Positions 48,401 through 62,312 of a stretch of DNA of 64,000 nt are shown here, one piece after another. The notes beneath the pieces are model-generated. The model did not search any database and had not been told where the DNA came from. It saw only the letters and a program-made list of their open reading frames with translations. The translations under genes and the position numbers were made by a program. The DNA comes from Lineus longissimus (Eukaryota; Nemertea; Pilidiophora; Heteronemertea; Lineidae), in contig NC_088309.1 in the NCBI RefSeq assembly GCF_910592395.1, forward strand, positions 25,544,599 through 25,608,598. Reading direction: 5' to 3'. Numbering within the stretch: position 1 is the stretch's first letter; every line of letters starts with the position of its first letter.

Positions 48401-51400
48401 GATATCATTCGAAACATCAACGCATGATGGCGTCGGCTTCGACGAGGACTATGACGTCTATCCGTCACCCGTATATTCGTAGGACATATATGGGGGCTGT
48501 AAACGTTTTAACTGAACCATTATCATATTTGTCCAATGCTGGGCCAATGCAGATACAAGAGCAGTTGATGGTAATACCAAGTATAGATTCTTTCATCCAT
48601 ACTTGGGAATACTGAGCATGACGGCAGCTTATTCGGGTGAAAAATACATCAGTTACAAATGCATTCCTCAAGAAGATTGCTGTTACCTTTGGTAAGCGTA
48701 TTGCTTGAAAGTATTAATGCGATGTTATTGCCGAAAACCGCCTGATTCCAGCGTTACCAACCACACACCTGGGCCACTGCGCTGGGACACTTGAGCGGCA
48801 ACTATTGTTGACGGCTCCGGGGTGTTGAGTATGCGGACTTGGACAAGTACCTTGGAAAGAGGCGAGCCCTCGAGAACACCTGGATGGGACATATCGATCC
48901 ACTTGAGCCGTATGCGTTGTTCATTTCCCACATACATACATACTGCACACAGGGCGAGAACATTTTGTGTGCTCGCTCTCTCTAGTCTAACCAAACACTT
49001 ATCTTAACACACGACTGTATACTAAATGGTAGAGGACAACATTTTGTAGTAGCATTCTCAGCGAAAATTGTGAGATTCGCCCAATCGACCACAGGATGGT
49101 CGGACAACAAGCACGGTAGGCCACATTTCTCGCATTTCTTTGACTAAACTTGGTTCGCCAGGAACACCCGAAACAAACCTTATGTTTCACTGCAGCTGTT
49201 ATTCAGGTCGGATGGGTTGTGATGCAAGAAGATGATTGTCTTTATCTGTTTTATTGCCCCCCCCCCTGCCTTTTTGTCCCCTTCAGCTATCAGACAAGAC
49301 TGCGTCGTCTGTTCGTTTGCCATGACGACATAAGTTGTTACATGCTTCCCGAAGGACTGTTGATGATTGCTGCTGATGATTTACCTTTGGCAGGACGGAA
49401 AATTTGTAATAGTTATTGGGCGATGAAATGGTGGATCCAAAACATGACGGAAAGGTCATCGTGACCTCTGCAATCATCTTCCAACGAGATTTACTGACAA
49501 ATTCCATATTGATACGAAAAAAAAGTATTTGCTTAATCAACAAATCCTGATGCAGGTCCGACATAATACGCGATATGGCCCTCATGGTTGCGACAAACTG
49601 TGCCAGCTTGGACGTTATCCGATATTGCGATAACATCGGGGCTTGCTTGGGCTGGAAGTGCGAAAGTTATGAAATTATCGCCAATTACTAAATTAACTGG
49701 ATGATTTTGACATTGTAATAGGTGTCGAGTTGAAATGCGATGCCAATTATGCACTGCACAAATTGGTTATTGCAGACGGATAAACAGCTTTTTGCTGGTA
49801 TTGTCGAGTGAAGGAGGCTGAAATTGTGCTCTCAAATATGGCCCTTCTTGTGTGATGACTCGTGCTCGTACGTATGACCTGATGGCTCCATCGATGGAAT
49901 CGATTCAACTTGAGATTTCGAAGTTAAGGTAATTACGTGTAGTGTTTCTGCAAATCTGTTTACTTTTATATAAAAGAGGGCAGAGTTGTGCTGTCATCCA
50001 AGTCATGGCCAACTCGGAGGAGCCCAGCCTCAACCTCATTCCTCCACTCATCAGCATCTCTTTAAAGTTGGCCATCTGATTGTGGTTGGTCATATCTTTC
50101 ACTTCAGTGCAGCCAGGGACCCCTCAGCCTCACCCCACCTCCGCATGACCTCCACCGCAAACAGCTCATCAGCAACTCAACAGAGTTGGTCGTGGTCAAT
50201 ATCTGAAATATTCATGGCCACTTATCGCGGGGGTAGCCAGCGTATGGAATACGACAAGTGGATGTCGATACCATACGGTGATGAAGATCGAGGTTGGTGG
50301 CCCATGCAACCACTGTGCCATGATCAATGGGAGAGAGGCTTGGAGGTATGCGGATTAAAAGGGGTGTGAGACAAAGCACGCTACGCAATGAGTAATTAGC
50401 TCAAAGAGTTAATCGTTTTCCGTATCATTATTGTCAAAAAGGTACCCAACACATTTCGAGAGGAATACTAGGTACCAAAGACTGCTAAAATCTCAACGCT
50501 ACTGTTAGGTATAGTCATCAGAGACTATCGTATTGACCAACTTGAAATTCCTGTAACATGATTGCAGATCGCTTTTTATACTGTAATGGCAATGTTCATT
50601 TATGCTGTCGCTAATACACTGATCGCTCTGTCACGCTTGTGATGCGTTTCCCTCTTCAAATAGGAATTCATGGTGCTATTAAAAAAAGTGTTGTTGTTCG
50701 TTCATCCAACTGCACATCAAGTGGAGGGTAAATGCATTCTACGTTATGCTTTCTATGTCAACTACGCGCACTTAAAGACCTCGCAAGTGTAATTTTAGTA
50801 CAATCTACAACAGTTACGTGCAAATTCCAGCCCAATAGTCCTATGAAGTACAATGATATTTGAGAGATGCGAAATGGATCGTGGCGTATACTAGAACTCG
50901 AGCTCAGCTTTACTGGTCTGTGGAGGAGCAAACAATTGGATTTGCCATTCCTCTCTGCTACAAAATTGGCCATCGTACACATTGCTGTAGTTCAAGTGGT
51001 CATCTTCACCCGAAACCCGAGTCTGATATTTCCAACTTGCGTATAATAGTTAGAATTGTCACTTTCCGCTGGGTTAAGTACCAAAACTGTCGATTGTTCC
51101 GCTACTTGTGTTAAATGTGCAATCATGCGACATGTTGCTCATGATTGCTCTGGTTGCAAGACTCTCGCTGTTGTGAACAAGATAGAAAAACCGAGGCCTA
51201 ATCATGCATTTTTACACTTTTTTCATTATAATTTCTTTTGTTTTTTACCTTTCTGCCAAAACGGCTGGCAAATTGAAGTTCTTTCTTTCACGAGATCAGA
51301 ACCGAAAAGGACCCATTCTCAGATCTTTTTGGAGATGAGAAAGTCAATCTCCTAGCTTTTGTCCCGAGAGGAGCTTCTTTTTTATAAATTTTCCGAGCCA

Positions 51401-54400
51401 TCTGTGGGGGACATTCTCTTTCGGGCTCCTTTCATAAGTCATCAACTCAAATGTCACGACTTCCCTTCATTTTCATTCAGGGCGAGTCCCATTGGAAATG
51501 ACTTCCCGAAATAGAGTAGCTTTCCTATTTACTCGGCCACAACTTGGTGTTGTTGCAGCTGGTGGTAGGTGTCTGTGGAATGTGTCTGTCCGAACTGCAT
51601 AACACAGAAACCGTGCTTTCCCATTTCATACAGTCATCGGACGTGACACGATGCCAATCCACATCTCAATGGAGTACGGCTCTTTAGGTCAATTCGAAAA
51701 CCTCTCTAAAGTCTAAAAGGAAGCATTGAAATGGCCGAAATCTCAAGTGGGTCTGCCCGTAAAAGCTGTATTCATTACCAGCTCTATAGATAGACTAGTG
51801 CATTCTTTACTGAAGCCTTTCCTGGCTCTAATCCGTATTTTCAAGTACCCCGTATCTGCCGTCTATGCAGAATATTTGATAGTTATTTCTCAAAGGCGAT
51901 ATACGATTTCTATAACATGATAATACGGGTCATCATAAGAGGTCTTGCAATTCTATGGAATGTCGACACAGAAATCCGATGGTCACACTTGAACTGTTTC
52001 AGAAGTGTTTTAAGGCTTTATATTTCGTATTTTGAATACTCATCTTCAATTTCATGATGAATATTTTGGATAGTTTGAGCATGTTGCTCTGTAAAGTGCT
52101 AGGAATTGCATACCCTCAGCTTATAACTTCTCATATGCGGGTCGATTCATGTTGTCGATAAGTTAACTTCACTGGCGAAGAACTCTGATCGGATCATTTT
52201 CGTTTCGGTATCTTTCTTGTCACATGTCTTCTTGCGTCCAATCAGCGTGTACGGTTTAATGTTGTTGTAGACGCGAAAACTATCGTATGCTAAAGAATCG
52301 CCATGTTTACAAAACACGTCAGTAACTCCCAAACCCAAACTGTTGATAATCTCATCGATTTCATGACCATTATTCTGTTAATTCCTTTCACGATATTCCT
52401 TTCTGTTCATCGCTGATATGGTTATTTTCCTAGGTGTCGACGTTAACACCTTGTTATCTCACCGGGTCATCTAAATTGTCTTCTTCAATTGTGTCGCGAG
52501 GCATTTTTATCGCCGCCATTCGAGATCATCCGTCCGTGACAAATACGGTTGAGATCAACATGGCGGACGCGGCGATGTCGCGCCGATTGTGTGAGATTCC
52601 ATGAGATTGACAGGTCGGTGTCATGCAAAACAAGGATCCGTTCCATGGAACGATGCGACATTCTTCTTCACTTGCACAGCTTTATTCTGTGAGAGGACAG
52701 TTGTGTCGTCTTTGTACATCTGCCTATTTCTTTCGCTATACAATATTTCGCTTCCACTGGTTTCAGGAACCGACGACAATCGGATCAGTTAATTTCATGA
52801 ATTTCTATTTTGACTTGGGATTCACTTTCATACTTCGAGGTGGCCAAGCGGCTAAACCGAGCGCGGGGAGAAGAAGCGCGTTGACGGATCGAGCGATCCA
52901 CCCATGGTAAGGAGGAAGGCTTTTAGCAATGTGTATGGCGTAATGCTATCCGATTTCGACTAGATTTTAGAAATTGATTCTGTTGAGAATAATAAAGCCC
53001 AAGTTTCTTGCTAAGTCGACCTTTGGATTGATCCAAGAGCAAGTAAAGACAGATACTTTCTTTGGTGCAGATATGGTAGATTTATGCCAGTGTCCGAACC
53101 GCACAATTTGCAGGGCCTGGGACCTAAAGACGAGTTTCTTCTTAATGCTCCTCTAGTGCCGTCTGCTTTGGCAAGGATAGCGAAGAATGAGCTGCGTGTA
53201 TACACTCTGGTGGCCAGTTAGATCTAATTAGTGGGTCTTCTCATTCATGTCAAGTGTCACATCCCACCGACATATCTCGAACACATCTCAAATCTCAAAG
53301 TCTAAATCTATAGATATGGCACCTCTGTACAAGGTAACTTGTTTATTCGGCTGTCTTCTGTGCCCAAACCCACGACCCCCGTGGTCCCCATTGTGAGGAG
53401 ACAACACAGCCTTTGGTCCCCCGAAAACTCGCGGCAAGAGAAGCGCATGAATGATATGAGATTTACATTCATTGGGAAGTGGTCTTTTATCTTGCTAGCT
53501 TTGTGGCCTAGGTTTTGTGGCGACAGTTTCGGTCTTCTCTATGCAGGAATTAACACGGCAATGAATCGTTTAAGTGGTCGGTAGGATGAAAAATAGACCA
53601 CGTTTTATTGAGCTGCTTAGCGTGAAAAATTAAAAATCCGAACACAGAAAGGATGCGAAAATGTATGTCATCCTTACAATGGGTTCCACGCCTTATGGTG
53701 AAATGTTGAACCTTCTCGTCGCCAGCATGAGAAGTATCTTTTGAATTTATGATCAGTGAATACCAAAAAATGTCATTTGAAAGTAGGCCCTAGTTTTTGG
53801 ATTTCGTTTTGAACGATTTGCCGGCCAAAAGTAATATCCTCCGCTGTGCGCAACATTTGCGCATGGTGAACACTAATATTTTCACTGGCGAGGACGGAAT
53901 TCCGAATGACAGTAATGATGATGAAAACGTATGCATCATATATGTAAAGCTAAGCGTTGTTTTTCTCGGGTTTCTTTGCTTAGAGAGACGAGGGGTTAGC
54001 ATTCTGCATGTGCAACCGCCGCTCTGTCTTGACGGGTTGGAACAACTGGCCTTCCTTCGCAAGTTGTAAATTGGAAATTTCTCCGATTTCGTAAACAACA
54101 CTCACACTCGCTGTGAGGAATGATCATTAACATTCATTCCCCCTGAAGGTCAAATGTTTGCCCTCACGATGTAATGCTCACCCCGTTTGAAAGGGTGCGC
54201 GCCATCATCGTTTCAGGCGTATTCCTTAAAGCTGAACTGTCCCACCACTTCAGTGTTCAATCTCCCATCGTAGGGCTGTTTTCCACAAGCGGAAGTAGAT
54301 GGTTGAGTTGACCGTAACCCGACGACCACTCTTAAATGATGTCATCCCTTCGCAGACTTTCTAGAAAGGCACATACATTTGCTTTCACCAGTTTTTTTAT

Positions 54401-56727
54401 CATGCAGATGATATCATGATACATATCGATGAATTACTAGTATCATCATCGATCTATGGATCTGCTGAGGTCCAACGGCTGTTATGTAGCATTATCTGTG
54501 GCAGTGGGTCAAAGTGGTTAGGGTTGTAAACAATTAGTAAGTTTTTCCAGATTAATTGGATCGCCAGCATTCTTAGTAATGGATACCTATTTAAGTCTAT
54601 GTAGTACGTATCATACACAACACAACATCACGATCTCGCTGTGCAATGAACTAGAGGTCACGAGGTTAAACATTCAATTCACGTAATTGTCACACTAAAT
54701 GTGCTGCTCTAATCACACCAATTTCCCACTCTTAGGTCGATCTCTTTCCGGAAGTTGTGGCTGACCTCCATAGAAGAGCAGTCTTGCTCATCGCAAGTGA
54801 AGGGAAAATCTCATGGCGCAAACAAAGCACTTTCTGTTGAGATAGACGTTTGCGGTACACTTTTGGTTGTCTCACTAAACGGCACGAGAGATGAAGCTGT
54901 AACTTCGTCAAAAACGCTTGATGGTTCCTTATTTTGTACCATCCCAAGCGGTCATGGTTGCGACACTAAAACGGCTGTGGTGCCACTTGGATCAATAGAT
55001 TTCATATGGAAATTATACTTCATTGCAACCAATGTGTTTAAGAGTAAACTAAGCCTACGTCAGCAATGGAATTCTTCCACCGTATTGTCCATTTCACCAA
55101 AGCCTTAGTAGACGTTTTCATCCAACGGACAATGTGGCTGGTCGATTCCCTCCCATCTGTGGCCTCACTCTCAATGACATCAGCATGTGTTGGTTCGAAG
55201 TGATTATGTTTCTTTTGACGAAATCGTTAGCAAATGGTGCGAGAAAAACAAAGGTGATGAATGGGACGCAACAACTGGTTGTCATCGTCTGATGGCGGGG
55301 AACCATCCTCCGCGCAGACGATCCGGCCAACACAGGTAAAAATTGTGGTGCCACATGGACAGCGTATTGAATCCGCATCGATACCTTGAACAGTATCGGC
55401 ACATTTAGCAGCCAAATAGCCACACGTCGAGTGATTCCGAAGTGCTTTTCAATGGCTATTGACTATGAATTATCAGTCGTTTTTATTTCGAGAAAACGAC
55501 AAAGCAAGACAGTATGTTAATTGCGATGCAAAAAAACACCGTTCTTTAATTAGTACATACCCGTGATACAAGCGCTTACCTAAGGATTCATCATCATACG
55601 ATGTTGGTGCAACGAGCGAGAAATGCATGAAGCTTTCTTGTCAGAGTGTGAGTTGTATCAACTCCTCCCACGTCCTGATTAAGGACTTTTCACTCGACAC
55701 TTCCCGAGCCTTTTTGAGTGATGTGTGCTAGGGGAGGATCATACAACTGACCCTGCATGGTAGTCGACGATGCTCCTCCCCTGGATGCATTTGAATTCCT
55801 TATGCACAGCGTACAGCGTTCATCCTCAGGCTTTCTGCCAAGTCAGATCATCTGGTCTTATATTACCAGTAATGAGTTTCAGAAAGCTTCGCTGGAGCTC
55901 CGGGAAGCAGTTAACAAAATAAAACGTGCTAATGCGAAACCCAGGCCAGGCATTGGATGTAAAAAAACTTATGTTGTGGCAACGGACGTTTTCTGATGTT
56001 TCTTAGATTCGGTCATGTTTAAAGGAATACAAGTCACGGCTGAACTGAGACGGGGACCCCTTTTGTCGCAAGCACATATGGGATCCCTGTGGCATGATCC
56101 AGTCCCCTGTAGCGGACGGGTGTGGAGCTGAACAACTACACGTTATAACACTTTTCGAGGTCGCCATCAGCAGATAAGACGACACATAATGCGTTATCCT
56201 TGACATTTTTCGAAATTGGCGGGGACTACTGATGTATTTCCCTACATTGGGTTGTATTTTCATGCCTCTTCCTGTTACTGGGAAAAGGCACACTCTCCAC
56301 CGGAGGCACTATCGTCACTTCGCTATGACCCTGGTGATGGATGCACGAGACTTCTTCCGGTTGAAATTACCTTGGGAGACCCAAGGCAGTAGATCAAGTA
56401 CAGGCAATTTGTCAGAGAAAGTGTAGAAGGTTTTCATGTCATGATCTAAACTGCAGATATCACACCTGAAGCCTCTCTCAGGTGAAACAACAAGAGGGGA
56501 GTGTGGCTTCTTGTCTATGACTACGTCCAGGCTAAACCTACAAGATCTATCACTTAACATTAGTGCATCAACATGTGAAAATGTACAGGGGACAACGCCT
56601 ACATTAGTTGGGATGGAGCCCAACAACTCAATGGTGAAAAGGTGTCGGATCTTATCTGCTTGTATCGCCAGATATCATGATATCGTCACAAAATACTTAA
56701 CCATTGATTGGCAGAGGATACAACCAT

Positions 56728-56763
56728 CTGTTTGTCGGCTTACGCTGTTCCTTGAGAAAAACG
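56728..56763 (+). repeat. Dispersed 36-bp repeat, copy 1
   Basis: It shares 35 of 36 bases with 61439-61474 (core TTACGCTGTTCCTTGAGAAA). Sequence on both sides differs, so it is probably a fragment of a dispersed element. Confidence 0.75.
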
Positions 56764-59347
56764 GATCCTCTTCCACGAGCAAAGCTTCCTGATTGACAGT
56801 TCTTTTGTTGTTTTCAGAGTTCGGCAACATTTCAATGCCGTTACTATCCGCATTCACCCGCAAGTGCCCGGATAAACCGAGTAATGGAAAACAAAAGGTA
56901 CATGACGTTGGCCTAGGCCACTTTAAATCGCAAAGGCATGCAAGTCTCATTCGTCAACGCTCATGTAATGCAAACTTTCAACAGAAGTAAACCATTTGTA
57001 GTATTTCTAAACTCTTTCAACGAATCTTATACATTTCCGATCAACAATCGCAAAAGAGCAGGAGAGTGATAAATCATCTAAGATTAATAGGAGATCTTTT
57101 GAACCATTTCATTCGAAAAGGGCCATCATTTCCCCTTCAACACGCCCGCGCCCCTTAGCCTTTGTCGCCCGGGAATTCTACACACATACCTCATCAGGTT
57201 ATCGCCGACCGTTCTCATGATAGATGAGAACATAAAGCAACCATTCCAGGAAGCGCATGTAGAGTTGACCAGGGCTGGATGGCAATGGAATTATAACATC
57301 ATGGCCGCCATTTTCGCCATAGAATTACTTGAAGGAAGCAAACAAATTTGTTCGAAATAATATCAGTTAAAAGGACAATGACGTCACGAGTATACTGCGT
57401 AACAATGTTATACCGGTGTACGGTGAGAGGGTGCCATATACTGCACACTATAATTTGAGGTACCGGTAAAACAGACTGATAGCCGACTCGTTTCTGCTTG
57501 TTGATTTCCCAGCGAATATAATGCGCTTCGGAATGGTTCTCTCTTGTCGCTGATTGGCGGTGATCTTTCCCCTTTGATTGTTATGGCCGGGGTGTTTTTT
57601 CTTCTCCAGCGATATTGAGGAGAATGACGGTATCTTGGCGCCTTTGGGCTGTTCTTAAATGTATGAGTGGCGTCGACTGTGTCTTCAGAGACGTCCCTTA
57701 AATGAAGTGACCTGTGATGCAACTACATGATAACATGAGGATTCTGTCATTCACTTCCGAAACGAATCTAGGTCGATGGTATTCCTCAGGGGCGAGGACG
57801 TGAAATGACCTGAGACTTTCTCTGAAGGTACACTGTATAGCCCATCCTGAGTTAGCATAGTCTCTGGTCGCCTCACTCACTCCTTAATTAAGAGTGGGCG
57901 TTGTGCAACCACTAATGGGTCGAGATGATGTAGCCATATTGGGGTTTTCTCAGACTGGTATCATCCCAGTCATGCCGGTAAGCCACCCCCTCCCTCTCCC
58001 CCACTCCCTTAATAACAGGCTCGGAGCCTTGTGTGTAAAGCAACGTCTGACGTCTTCCATGGCCGCCGGGAGATTTCGTTTTTATGAGAAACTAACGATA
58101 GGCGATCATAAATAAAAGATGAAACAAAGAATGTTCCGACCAATTACAGAGATTGTGGACACAATATGTTGCCAGTCGACGATTTTGTACGATAATCATA
58201 AGAACCAGGGGCAAAGGAACGAAATTGATGTCCCTGGGCAGTGATGATGCTGAAGATAAAGGATCAATAAATCATTCCCGGTAAGGTTAATGGCTCAATC
58301 CAAACCATATTGAAATGTGAGGTTTGATATGGCAAGAAGACTGACACTATTGGTCCGCGCAACCTTGCCCATATGTCCTCCTTTAAGATTTAAGAGACTA
58401 CCGCGCGTCAACCATATCCTTGAAATACATGTCGTAGTTAAGTTGTGCTGCGGTTTTTACATCTCCTCAATACGTACTTTCACATATTCAATGTGTTCTG
58501 TGCATTTAAAGTGAGTATAAAACCATCAATTAGTAATGTTCTGCTATGGCCAGGGCTCGCTACCTGTATGTTTACAGTTGCAGCTCTCTTGCAGTGTTTG
58601 CGGAAGACGGGCGCAAACGCAGATCCTGCGGAAAGTTGACAGTTTAGCGCAATCTTTTTGTAAAAATAACAATAATTTCGCAAACAATTCCCACTTCCAT
58701 CAATATTTCCTAGGGCCACCAGTTCGCCGTTTATCCTTGAATCGATCACAAATTTCATTTATCGGTGATAGGCAGGCTTCGTTACGGTAAAGGCTATCGT
58801 CCACCAGCAGCATGTTGATATTTTGCTACAGTATCCGAAACCTGCTTTCCTTGGGTGGGGTTCTGCTTACACGTCACGTACATATGAATGGAAATCAGCC
58901 AGGTGCCTGGTTCATCAAAAGTTTACTTAATATCTCGCATTACGCTGAGGGCTTTTCCACATGGGCTAAATGTATTCCGGATTCAGTAACTCTTGAGTAG
59001 GAATTGATTAAAGCTCCAGAAATGCAAATCACGGAGCGAAATTTACACATGAATAACACTGACGCTTCCGCGACATTTCTCCCTCTAAAGCATTGTTGAT
59101 GAACATTTTCTATCAGTGTGTATGTTTGCGGTGGATTTCCAATCAACAGCTGAAGCTGCGGTTAGATTATTTGTGGTCGCGTAAAGGGCGAGTAACGTCC
59201 TTGCATAGCTGGGTACACAAGTATATAAGAAGCTATCCATGGTAAACTTCTACATGTATGCAGGTGGAAGCACTGTGGAAGTGAAATCTGATTCTTCGGC
59301 TAGCTAGATGTTGGCGTGCACGGCGCTCCATTGAGATAATCTGTGTG

Positions 59348-59381
59348 GCGCCCCATAGATGCGATGTGGTCTATGGAGCGC
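59348..59381. repeat. Short hairpin
   Basis: GCGCCCCATAGA (59348-59359) pairs with TCTATGGAGCGC (59370-59381) with one mismatch around a 10-base loop. A second potential left arm, GCGCTCCAT, is at 59323-59331. Confidence 0.5.
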
Positions 59382-61438
59382 AGAAAAGAAAATAGTCAAA
59401 TGAATATAATCTTCTAAACTATGTTATTACGCAATTATGGTTTTATGTGATAGCAATCAAGATGAAGCGTGACAAAGGAACAAGATGTTGGAAGATTGTC
59501 TCCTAGGTATGCCTATACTGTGGATTTGTCGGTACCCCCGTTCACCTGGAAGCAAGTTCTCACCTTTCCTGTTGCAGGAAGGTAATTTGACAGTCAGAGC
59601 AAATAAACAAAATGCTTTTATAGCTGCTTGTTGGCCCGTCAGATCGTGGTGTATTTTGTCAGCCGCGGGCTCGCATCAGACTAATGGAAGGCGGCTGTGG
59701 TTTGCGGTCTTTTACCTGCGCGGGTACCTCCTGCTTCGAGTTGTTCTATATAGAGTAGAATTGAATGGCGCATGAGGGGAGGCACCCTCATCCTACCTGG
59801 GGCCCACCAGGGGTTTTCAACATAATGATATTTTGTATGTGGAGTAGTGGGAAAACCCTGTAGGGGTGTCGTGCCAGATATCAGCGTCCAAGATTGCGAC
59901 TTAGATGTACCTCATTTCACAGTGATCCTGGCGTTCTTGCCTCGGGTTGATTCTGAAAAAAATGGGGAAATTAAGTTCCTTAGAATTCAGCTAGGTGGCA
60001 TAGACTGTCACTTCTCAGATGGTTGCCAAATTTCGTCTCAATTTGGGTTCGCACGAACTTATACAAGTAATATTTCCAATATGTTCACACAGCGAAATGA
60101 ATTTATTTGTGTGCTATTGTCCTTTGGCGGCAATGTTTACACGTTGATGTATGTTTTACGTGCCATATTTAAGCTGAGATTGTTTGGTCTGAAAATGTTC
60201 GTGCTCCTCGCGCGAAAATCTCGGGCTTTTTTCGTTTTTGACGTTTATTTCTGTTTGAATGTTTGTTCTACAAAATGACGATAATTTCTCTGCATTATTC
60301 TTGCGTTGATGTGTTTCAGTCCCCTTTGATGACCCTGCATTTTGTTGGGACAGAACCGACCTGATACCAATTCGTGCGTCGGGTCAGTCAACGCGTGAAA
60401 CCCGGTGTGGTAGTAGAAAATGTCCCCTGGGAAATGTGTCCGGGCCTATTGTTGACTGATATGGTTTATGGTTATGTAGAGGTCACGACGGTCAATAGAT
60501 TTGAGATCAAAGCACGTCATAATAGAATCTCTTGTTCCCCAGAACATTCTATCACAGGACATTTCAACCTTCTACACTAAGGGGCAGCGGAAAGAAGGGT
60601 TCTACGCCCCTCCTGGCTAGGACTGTATGCCATTATATGCAGATCAAAATAATCTTATAGGCCAAATTGCAAATTTGTGACAATGCCGATATACCACACA
60701 AGGGGACAGGGATTTGTTGAAGGAGCGAAATGGTTAGTCCTTTTTGGGGGCTCCCATGGATGGCGCTTTAGAAAAGTTTACAAAAGTATTAAGAATTAAA
60801 TTCCATTGTGTTTAGGAATAGCCAGCAAATTGCTTGGATGGATTATCATTGAAGTGGTTTGTTGACCACCTGGAAAAATCGCTATATAGAAAGTGTGTTT
60901 CTTTGCTACGATTACGACCTGTGTCGTGAATGTGAGGTACTTGAAGAATAAAAAGGGTCGCAATAATAAGGGGGTGTTTTAGAAGGAGTACGCGGTGTGT
61001 TTGATCATACAAGGTTTGCACTGCATACAAATCGAATACTTGACTCAATACAGCTATTTGGTTGGTAATTGCTTTCTTTCATGAATAAGTAGTTGGGGCT
61101 CCATTCCGAGGACTATTGGCAAGTTATTCTTCCCATGAGATTCCAATTAAACCTTTTCCCTCATTATACCTGGTATTTTTTTAGGCCTAAATCACAATAC
61201 CCGTGAGGTGTTACTTGGGTAACTTGTCCATAAATCCCCTTGGCTATCCGAGGTCCGGCAAAACCCCTGCGGTGTGCCAAAACAAACCCCGCTGTAATAT
61301 CAGCTTTATACAATGTATTCCTAGCTGTAAAAATAAAGGAAGGACTCAGATGGTCATCACCGAGGCCTTAGCTGCAAAGTTGACGTTGAAAAACTGCTTT
61401 CGTTTTTTTCCTTTACTCAAGTTGTGCTGCGTGTGGAG

Positions 61439-61474
61439 CTGTTTGTCGACTTACGCTGTTCCTTGAGAAAAACG
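61439..61474 (+). repeat. Dispersed 36-bp repeat, copy 2
   Basis: This is the second copy of the 56728-56763 segment, in the same orientation 4.7 kb away, with one difference (G to A in TGTCGACTTACG). Confidence 0.75.
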
Positions 61475-61804
61475 AGGTTCCGGTGTAACAAGGTGTTGTA
61501 GAAGGTGTGAAGATGATTTAGCCTAAGTACATGTAAAGTACTTCTATAAACCAAGGTCAACGATGTGACCACTATTTAAACTTTTGATATTCGCACGAAA
61601 GGTGTAACATTATTGGGCTCTTTGGCACCCATGAGATTTCTTATTTGTGCTTCCGTGTTCCAGTAGTTTTAAATACAAGCCACAATTGCCCTCGCAAGTG
61701 TACCGCTCAGTCGTCAATTAAATTTTCGCACGATTTAATAACATAAACGCATGTGATTGCAGTATTGTATCAGAAATACAAAGCCAGATTATATTAGCTC
61801 CCCC

Positions 61805-62000
61805 TATAAAGGTTTGCGGTAAGCTCCTACCTTTTGATTCCGATCGGCCAATCAAAACGTTAACTGACACTAAATAGCCGATATATTGCCCCTTTAACCA
61901 ATAGCAAGCGTCGGTGGGCGGGACTTCGCCAGTTGCTTGAAGGCGTTCAGGCCAGCACACACGCCTGCTCACGGAGTATTCAGTAAAGAACGACATCGCG
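61805..62000 (+). promoter_or_regulatory. Probable RGM promoter
   Basis: Within 75 bp there are two CCAAT boxes (61848-61852, 61898-61902) and an Sp1-type GGGCGGG (61916-61922), in locally CpG-containing sequence 300-380 bp before the RGM start. A TATAAA at 61805-61810 lies upstream of the CCAAT boxes and is probably not the TATA box. The start site is inferred to be about 61,950-62,000. Confidence 0.55.
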
Positions 62001-62224
62001 ATAGTCGGAGGTTATAGATTCCATTGCGGATTATCTCACTAACGGACTGATGGATATATGCTATTAGGATATTTTTTATAGGATTACAATGCTGGCTCCT
62101 ACTTAGGAGCGATCTGTGTCACAATGATTGACTGGTGATGCATTCTTTCTACTTTCATGATCGCAGAGCGTACCGAGGAAGAACGCCTGAGCTGAGATCT
62201 CTTTGGTCTGTATGGATCGAGGGT

Positions 62225-62312
62225 ATGGGGACACGGTCCATTCCAGGCTCTCGTCTGGGCCCGATCCCCGTCCTTATTACTGCTATCCTGTTCACCATCA
62301 TCACGAGATCAG
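62225..62312 (+). CDS. RGM: RGM exon with signal peptide
   Basis: The chosen ATG at 62225 has G at -3 and G at +4 and gives MGTRSIPGSRLGPIPVLITA followed by ILFTIITRS, a signal peptide. An in-frame upstream ATG at 62138 would add 29 residues and bury the hydrophobic segment, so it is less likely. The donor is gtaagt at 62313, leaving one base. Confidence 0.85.

Larger units (their letters stand above)
45453..61804. other. Noncoding stretch upstream of RGM
   Basis: No convincing exon is found in 16 kb. It includes a C10 tract (49257-49266), a 36-bp repeat copy at 56728, one AAAGCTGAACTG motif at 54226 and a small hairpin at 59348-59381. ORFs of up to 143 codons (for example 59847-60278) show no recognisable domain. 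Confidence 0.45.

Noticed and set aside
52841-52851. TGGCCAAGCGG, a match to a tRNA A box
   Set aside because: No proper B box, anticodon arm or acceptor pairing follows, so it is not a tRNA gene.
55757-55996. 79-codon ORF with a charged, exon-like look (REAVNKIKRANAKPRPG)
   Set aside because: I could not link it to a family, and no convincing splice partners or transposase motifs are nearby.
59847-60278. 143-codon ORF with hydrophobic segments upstream of RGM
   Set aside because: No recognisable domain, no splice or promoter context, and composition like the surrounding noncoding DNA. Expression data could revive it.
62138-62224. Upstream in-frame ATG for RGM
   Set aside because: It would place the hydrophobic signal segment more than 40 residues in; the ATG at 62225 has better context and gives a normal signal peptide.
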